From Uranotaenia lowii (lineage: Eukaryota > Arthropoda > Insecta > Diptera > Culicidae): a DNA stretch of 64,000 nucleotides. The notes under the pieces are model-generated. The model did no database searches, was not told where the DNA came from, and saw only the letters and a list, made by a program, of their open reading frames with translations. Below are positions 57,214 to 64,000 of the stretch, piece by piece. The position numbers and the translations under genes are program-made. Numbering within the stretch: position 1 is the stretch's first letter; each line of letters opens with the position of its first letter. The stretch lies in assembly GCF_029784155.1 (NCBI RefSeq), contig NC_073693.1, positions 330,526,592-330,590,591 of the forward strand, given 5' to 3'.

Positions 57214-58447
57214 CGAATACCCGAAAACAACTTGTAGTCGTGTAGCAACTGTGAATTTTGTGATTGAACGTTACTACACAGTTCTGAGAATCAACAGAAA
57301 CAAGATTAGTGGTCCGGATGATTTTTTGCAAGTAGTTCTTTGAAATAGCCTCTAATGAGTAAGTTTATTGAATAAATTGTTGGGCAACATATGCGCCATC
57401 TATATTGCACACTTTGAACTACCGTTTTCTAAATCAAAGCTATTTTTGTTGACGTTTTTCATTTCCTGAAGTTTGACCATCGAAATAACACAAATTTATC
57501 TATTTCATCGAAGCTATAACAAGTTCTGCAGATAGTCTACCTTCTGCAAGAAAACACCATTATCAACTTTCTATCACTCCATCACAGTTTTCTCTTAATG
57601 GCAGGAATCCAGATCCAGCCAAAACAGAGCAATAACTTTAAGAAAACTTTGAAAGTGCATGGAAGGAAAACTATCGCTTTTTTAGTTTTTTTTGTATATT
57701 TGGCCATTAACTTTGAAAATTATGACGTTATGACTTATCGATTTGTTTCTTCCACAGATTGTCAGAAATGGATATAATTTATTTTTAATTTTTCCTCTCG
57801 TTCTTATCCGGAACATTCACGCGAGGCCTTTCAAATAAAAATTTCTGACAGGAGATCCGTCAGGTACCCGCTAGAAAGTTCGTGACGATTTTCTTCACGA
57901 ATCTTTTTAAAATTTCATTCGGATAACGGGTCTACCATTTTGCGCACGATTTAACCACCGTATTTTGTTTATTTCACCGGTGGACAGCTATTTTTTTTAT
58001 GATTAAGGCAGGATGCTTGGCCTGTTTTGATTTATTTGTTGGGCGATTTAGACAGAAAAATTGACCTGTTTACCACTTCTCAACTTGAAAGGTTCGGATG
58101 GCTCTTTGTTAAACCCCTCACTTCCCATACTTTCATGGAATCAATAATTCTTTCTTTTATATAAATTTAAGTTGATCCTGTAGGACTTCTTGAACAATTT
58201 ACCACAAGAATTTTGATTGCATAGTTGCTGTTTTGGAGTCTCTCAATGGGATTTTCCTTTTTATTTTTCACGCTCTGCCCAAATATTTTGATCAATGAAT
58301 TTATTGATTAGACGCTATCTCAAAAACTACGTGACAGATCGTCACACAATTTGGCAGATGTCAACATTATATTACTAGGTAGTATCACTGAAAATCATCA
58401 ATTCATCAATTTTCATCCACCCGTTCAAAAGTTATTCACAAATGAAA
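57214..58447. other. AT-rich spacer, nothing recognised
   Basis: No frames with motifs, no terminal repeats and no RNA gene seen. Confidence 0.45.
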
Positions 58448-58564
58448 GTGTTGCACCGGATCCGGATCCGTTTTTCAATAACTTTCTGCCAACTGCAACG
58501 TTGATATAAAGTCGCAAATGCCATGAAGATGGTGAAAAGACTATAATCAAAACAAAAAAAAAAC
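58448..58564 (+). mobile_element. SINE family 2, 5'-truncated copy
   Basis: GTTGCACCGGA, TTTTTCAATAACTTTCTGCC, AACTGCAACGTTGAT and GGTGAAAAGACTATAATC plus an A-run match the body and tail of the full copy at 57025-57213 with several substitutions. The tRNA head is missing. Confidence 0.8.
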
Positions 58565-59515
58565 TAGCATTTGAAAGTGATTTTAGGAAACTTCTGAATC
58601 AAAATCACATTATGTACGCAAAAAAAAAGGTTTACAGTTATGGCTCAATCTGCAAAACTGCTAGACCGATTTTCATCACAAATACCATTTTGGAATCGTT
58701 TTAATAGCTAAATGTTTTGTTATTATCATGTTTGGAAGCATCGTAAAAATTCTAGATGGTTATGGTCCAAAAATGATAATGTTTAACAAAAAACTCAATC
58801 GATAGTAAAAATTACTTCTAGACCTAGAGCTCTCTGCAGCTAGATTTACATTCTTTGGTCAGTTAAAACACAGAGATCTGTTCGGGCTGGAGCTCAATCC
58901 GTGTATGAGAATGCTAACGGCGATTTCAAATCACTTTTGTAACTGACCTAACATACACTAGGTGACGTTACTGGTACGAATATTTTATCTATTATCACAC
59001 GCTTAGAAATGGTCACTTTCCGATCATGTCCGAAGAACTAAATGTTAAAATTCTCTCATTGAAATAACAAAACGAAAAAAAAAGTTATATTGATTCTCGG
59101 ATTACTAAATATGTGTTTTTATGCGAGAAGGCTGAAAATAAAAATGTTTCTTTTGCATTTCGTAAATTACTTATTATTAATATTGTTTTTTACAAAATCT
59201 TCTGGCATCCATCTAATTGATATTGACAGCAAACAAAAAATGTCTATACGTTTTTTCACATAATTAACTTTATAAAATCAATATTTACTAACCATGCATC
59301 TTGAAGGTGGCGCGATTTTAAGTAAAATTTTAACGGTTTTAAATTCTTACACACGAATTCGACACAGTTTCGTTCGGAGCCCAATGTCTGTTCTTTGTGG
59401 TTAAAAGTCCACCAAAGTAAGCTGTTGGACGGTCTTCTGCGCCATTTCGACTTATTTTATTCGTTCCTCTATTCATACAAAATTGAAACGCGTTGTCACG
59501 AGCCGAAAGGCTGGA
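58565..59515. other. AT-rich spacer, nothing recognised
   Basis: No supported gene or element ends. Confidence 0.45.
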
Positions 59516-59914
59516 ACAAATATCAATTTCTTCTTTTGTCACCCCCCCCCCCCCCCCTTCTAAATTTCAAAAAACCCGAAGGGGGAAATAAATAAAGTTT
59601 GAAGTAATTTATATAAATTTCGATTGAAAATTCCAATATCTGAAAGATTAAAAGACCAAAAAACAAATTTAAAAAAATGGATGTTATTCCACCTTTTGTT
59701 TTCTTGATTTCATTGAATTATTCGGTAAAAAAATATTTGATTTAGTTTTGTGCAACGATACAGTATGCATTTTTTTTTGCATACAAGCTTCCGTGCAATT
59801 TATTCCAATTTATTTGTTTTTCGCATTATTTTTTTATTGCCCCCCCCCCCCCCCTCCTCGCGATGTTCCAACTCCGAGTGACAAAAGAAGGATTTGAAAT
59901 TTGTTCCGGCCTAA
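59516..59914. mobile_element. MITE with TAGGCCGGAACAAAT tips and C-runs
   Basis: The left end AGGCTGGAACAAATATCAAT...TTCTTTTGTCAC is mirrored by GTGACAAAAGAAG...AAATTTGTTCCGGCCTA at the right. Long poly-C tracts lie at about 59540-59557 and 59838-59855. The body contains an inner hairpin around ATGCA...TGCAT. A diverged relative lies at 21537-21880. No coding content. Confidence 0.7.
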
Positions 59915-59929
59915 CAAACTCTTATACCC

Positions 59930-62150
59930 ACTCCCCCCTAAAACGCGTTACGTAATATTTGAATGGTCCCTAACTCAGGAATCAACCAAATCAGCTCAAA
60001 TTTTACACTGATGTTTGGTGACCGAAAAGGCATTGAAAAAACATTTGGGAGCAAAAAGTCATTTTTGCAGTGGTCAAATGAGTAGGTACATTTTACGCAT
60101 TGCGTTTTAGACAACCATTTGTGGCCAAAACCCAATCCTTGAACCGCAATAACTTTCCTGTTTCAAGACTAATCGTGTTGCAGTCTTCGGGTAAAATATG
60201 TGTCTCAATTTAGATTTTTAGAAAATTATTCATGGAAACCAATCGACCTGTGAAGAAAAAAGTTATCAATGAAAAACCAGTATTTTTTTCTCCTTCCGAG
60301 CAAAGAAACATAAAATCCAATTCACGCGTGAGACTCAAGCAACCCTTCCTGAAATTTGGCATGTGACCTTCTGGTAAGCTAATGATCAATTTTAGCTTTG
60401 AACGGGTGAGATTTATCATGTTTAATTCTTCCCATACTAAGGTTAGTACAATGCGGTTCGTTTAATTGTTCAAAAATGCAAGCATTATTGTTATAAAGCT
60501 TAGTTCTTTTAGAAATGGGACACTTTCTTTTGTTAATAACTCGTTTACTACAAATCGGACATGCAAAACTTTGACAGCATCTTGCTGCCTGTAAAAAGTA
60601 CTATTTGACCTATTTTTGTCAAAATTTTAAGTTTACGCGTTTTTGAGATATGTACGATGTAAGGGAAAAAGAAAAAAAAAATTTGCACAGTTTCCTTGAA
60701 AATCCGTGATTTTCAGATTGGTTTGTCAGCTACCGTTGATTATTCAAAGAATTACTGTGTTTGAGTGAAGGAAAAGTATGATTATACTGTCAAAAATGTC
60801 CACAAAGTTCAAATCAAGCTTTGGAGTGAAGTACATGATCGGTTAAGGGTTAAGGGTCATCAGGGAAGTCATGTCTCATATCAGCATTTTAAATTTTGAA
60901 TAAGCGAAAAACTAAGTGTAGATCGCTAAAATGTCCAAAATTTTTTCACCGATAAGCTGAAAGTTTTGCCTAGTTATGAGTTATTCAAACCTAACCTCCA
61001 ATAACAATTTTTTGCTAGCTCCAGAGCTCGTAAGCTGTATAGCCGGTACCTAGGCTATGCGACAGATGATTTCTGATGAACAACGAAAATTAGGAAATAT
61101 CATGTTTCAAACAGATTCCAGCATATGAATCCTATGACATATCTGCTCGTGGCAAGGTTCCTACAATATTAAAGTTTGTGTTTGCTGGTTGTTTTATATA
61201 AAATATAATGATTTTTAAAAATTCTGCTCCTGCGGAAAAAAACAACAATTATCAAAACGAAAACTTTGGTTTTTGCTTTTTTTTAAAGCCTAAAATGAGT
61301 AATCTTGTACGTACTCTTTGCAACCTACGATCCATACTAACCGATTATACTTGCAGTTCAATTTCATGATGGTTTTACTTCGTTAATGTCAGATTTTGCC
61401 AACAGAAATTCCATTAAAAACACTTTTGAGTGGCTCAAAAATAATCAAGTTTTATTAATTTCGGAACAGCTAAGTCCACTAAATTGCCCTCAGTTTCATT
61501 CAAAAGAGAAGTATTGGATCAAAAAGCAGCAGAAATTGAAGGAGGAGGTTGTAGACATCTAAAATACAGATAAGACAAAGTATAAGTTTGAAAAACTGAT
61601 CAATATCATGACTGAAAAAAGTGTGCGCCTGCCGATGGGAGATACCAAGTATAAAGTAGAAATTTTTCTTACAAAAAACGAAAAATATTTTTTTTCAAAT
61701 TTTTTCATGAATTATTATAAGATTACCTTCATTTCCTTCACAGAAAGTATTTTGATCAAACGAATAGTTTTTTAAGATACACGCATTCGTAACTGTCCCT
61801 TTTCTAAAAGAACTAAGCTTTAGTAAGGGAACCATAACTTCTTCAATTTTCAACCGATTTTGATATATAAACACTTGAAATCTTTGTATCGAATTGAAAT
61901 GTTTGGCCAAAAAATCAGATTTTTTTAATGTTTCCATCGAGAGTAGTTTCTAAAAATATGCATTTTTTATAACTTTTTCTATCATAAATTCACTAATATT
62001 AACAATACTGTTGATCATACGAAAAAATAAATTTAAGATTCGCTGCCATTTTACCATGATTTTTTTTAAATTTTGACTATGTTTTTTGAGCAATTCATGT
62101 TCAACCTCAAAAATGTAGAAATGTCTGGAAGAAATGTTGGAAGTCCGGTA
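59930..62150. repeat. Foldback-like region, partly shared with 10.9 kb
   Basis: AAGCTTAGTTCTTTTAGAAA (60498) is mirrored by TTTCTAAAAGAACTAAGCTT (about 61802), indicating inverted arms about 1.3 kb apart with looser similarity beyond. The 60140-60410 part resembles 10930-11240. No protein-coding frame is supported; the boundaries are uncertain. Confidence 0.45.
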
Positions 62151-63048
62151 ACCTAAAAAAATGCATGAGGGAAGTCAGATCTAGACCAAAACTGGAAGGT
62201 TGACATCTCTGTCTACAAGCACGAGTGAGATTGTCAACACATGTGAGCGAGAGCATTCACATCCAGGGATGCCAATTTTTTTTTTCAAAATTCAAATTCA
62301 AAATTTAGGGAAATGCGAAATAAAAATCAGGATACTTACATGGTTTAACGGAAATTTCGGACAAAGTGAGGACCTTGTTTTTGATCATCAATTCACATTC
62401 CACACTAATGTCTCTAATGCAGTTCCGTACTACTCGTTTTCCATCATATTCACCAAAATCAGGGAAAATCAGGCTTTCGAAAAATTAGTGAAAAACGGAG
62501 GCTTATTAGGTTATCATCAAGTTGGGCCTCAGAAAATCAGACAAATCCTGAAAAATCAGGCACATTGGCAACTTTGACTGTAAGCGATTTGGACGGCAAG
62601 TGAGAGAGCTTTAGCATCGGAGTGGGAGAAAGAGAATTCGAGTTAAGAGCGCTCTAGTGTTTCAGTCATACACCTCAGTGTAAACGGAGAAAAAAATTAT
62701 TATTTTTGAACACACAACGTACAAAAAATAACAATAATTTCTTCCCCGCTGTCAGCGTTGCCATATTCAAATCTTTAATCATATTAAAAAAATTGACCAA
62801 CAAAAAATCTTCACCGATATGTGCACCAAACACAAAAAAGATCATCAGTGGAAAATATTGGGAAAATTAGTAGCTTGTTTTTTAAAACTTGGTTAGACTG
62901 ATATCATTTCTGTTCTCTCAATTTTTCAATATCAAATAATCAAAATCAATTAATTACCTAAAAGGTGTTTTGGAATCCGAAAGCTAATCCGTACTTTTAA
63001 ACTGTGACCCAGAGATGGGTCTTGACTCAAACATTCAGTCAGAGAAAC
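62151..63048. other. Spacer with possible hAT-like ends
   Basis: CAGGGATGCCAATTTTTT (62266) and ACATTGGCAACTTTGACTG (ending 62580) are loosely inverted and flank AAATCAGG-rich sequence, a hAT-like composition. There is no 8-bp duplication, so it is not called as an element. A 125-residue frame (62200-62577) across it is not supported. Confidence 0.35.
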
Positions 63049-63459
63049 TTTTTTTGTAGGGAAATGAATCCAACTGTAAGTTGAAATTTCAGGGACTAGA
63101 CAAGATGAAAATTAATGTTGAAAAACATGCGAAAAAAATTTGCCTTGTCTCCCGGTAGGACTTGAACCCACATCTTGCGCCTCTCCGGGGCCCATGTATT
63201 AACATTCTACTACAGGAGACAACCTGGCGTATGAAAGTTATACTGGTCGAGTGTCGATGTCTATCGGAATGAAGGGAATTGTTTTCTCATGTGATCATCA
63301 TCATTTTCGTAGTCTATTTCTATTCCCATCATTTCAACTTACGGTAGTTGGACTCAAACTCGACCAGTATAACTTTCGCATGTTTTTCAACATTAATTTT
63401 CATCTTGTCTAGTCCCTGAAATTTCAACTTACAGTTGGATTCATTTCCCTACAAAAAAA
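63049..63459. mobile_element. Palindromic element carrying a tRNA-like core
   Basis: Outer arms of about 86 bp (63049-63134 and 63374-63459) are inverted copies with very few differences; landmarks are TAGGGAAATGAATCCAACTG and GGGACTAGACAAGATG. An inner pair, TGAAAGTTATACTGGTCGAG (63231-63250) and CTCGACCAGTATAACTTTCG (63359-63378), is also inverted. Between them on the left lies a 74-nt tRNA-like sequence. It looks like a mobile inverted-repeat unit that acquired or was built from a tRNA-derived sequence. Confidence 0.75.
63147..63220 (-). repeat. 74-nt tRNA-like sequence
   Basis: On the minus strand, GTCTCCT at the 5' end pairs with GGGAGAC at the 3' end (one G-T). GTGGG-TTCAAGT-CCTAC forms a proper T arm and supplies the B box. 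The anticodon stem has one mismatch around a 7-base CCGGAGA loop. An extra unpaired base lies between the T arm and acceptor stem, and the D arm is poor. These defects and the surrounding inverted repeats favour a tRNA-derived repeat over a functional tRNA gene. Confidence 0.6.
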
Positions 63460-64000
63460 CTAATCCGTACTTTTTAAGATAAATCTGTACTCGTGGCTAC
63501 CATGCCTACTGCTGTTTGCTGTTTTGGATTTTTTTTTCTTGCAAAAATATCTGTCAAAGGTGGTGTTCGGAGCAGAGGTGCCAGGTGGTTTCGTGGAAAA
63601 ATCAGGAAACCACGAAGAAAAAAAAGGATTTTTCAGAACACCGGTAGTTTGGTGGAAATAATATGCAGCTCTTCATAGATTGCATAAATGAAGGCGAAAT
63701 ATCGGTGCTGGTAACGCCTTAATTTTTGCAACAGAAAATATCAACTTCCTAACTGGCTTAGGCATCTGAATCGAAGATTACCATTGGTTTAAGAGGTTCA
63801 ATTGTTTGATTACAGATTCGTTTAATCATCTCATCATTTAACTACAAATTCAATCATAATTAAGTTTTTTTTTTTCAAAAATCAAGGCAATTCGAGAGTT
63901 TTTGAAAAATCAGGAGTGACAATTTCGTTCGTTCGAATATCACTGATCTGAGGGACTGTGATATTTTCTTTTCAGTAAATATCAGTGATCAGAATGGCAC
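63460..64000. other. Spacer to the window end
   Basis: AAATCAGG motifs recur near 63600 and 63905, like those at 62330-62570, hinting at a related hAT-like fragment. No gene supported. Confidence 0.35.

Noticed and set aside
62200..62577. 125-residue plus-strand frame
   Set aside because: Spans AAATCAGG-rich repeat sequence; no motif and no start context.
62266..62580. A complete hAT element
   Set aside because: Ends only loosely inverted and no 8-bp duplication.

Overview
The window looks like AT-rich insect nuclear DNA, most likely from a dipteran and probably a mosquito with a repeat-laden genome. Supporting signs are tRNA-derived SINEs, an IR/DR-type Tc1 transposon, hAT elements with 8-bp target duplications, TTAA- and TA-flanked MITE-like elements, a LINE with a poly(A) tail, a long (TG)n array and no prokaryotic gene organisation. 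The taxonomic call is inference; no host marker gene is present.

Only one convincing host-type gene is visible: a single-exon, minus-strand ORF (14291-15094) for a 267-residue type I membrane protein of unknown family, with a poly(A) signal about 90 bp after its stop. Everything else with coding character is transposon debris: inverted half-copies of a Tc1 transposase (18485-19664), a possible hAT fragment (20431-20650), a frameshifted reverse transcriptase scrap (22525-22770) and a 5'-truncated LINE with one in-frame stop (31700-33379).

Layout. 1-960: T-rich DNA. 1066-5121: a foldback element with about 380-bp arms holding two further layers. 5122-7690: unremarkable DNA. 7785-9510: a 1.7-kb T-rich block. 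10660-12428: a second foldback. 12450-13990: fragment of a microsatellite-associated repeat family. 14291-15094: the gene. 16150-25520: SINEs, a nearly perfect 215-bp-arm palindrome, a Tc1 inserted at the tip of a hAT, a smaller palindrome and a cluster of alternating repeats. 26140-26960: GC-richer patch. 27529-28786: a TTAA element nested in a TA-flanked element. 30942-31418: tandem repeats. 31700-35405: LINE, tRNA-like head and repeat fragments. 36240-37300: GC-richer patch. 37690-43600: degenerate 12-bp minisatellite with roughly 1-kb higher-order repeats, split by a 2.26-kb hAT. 43846-46158: a MITE pair, a probable solo LTR and a SINE tail. 46160-48400: GC-moderate unique DNA. 48889-55039: two inverted copies of the microsatellite-associated family, one internally amplified into about 150-bp monomers and 0.77-kb higher-order units. 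55936-63459: (TG)n, SINEs, MITEs, foldbacks and a palindrome carrying a 74-nt tRNA-like core.

There is no operon-like cooperation between genes. The organising theme is serial nesting of mobile elements and an unusual number of inverted repeats able to form hairpins. I found no CRISPR array, rRNA or bona fide tRNA gene, and no clear multi-gene system. All repeat boundaries and identities were read by eye.
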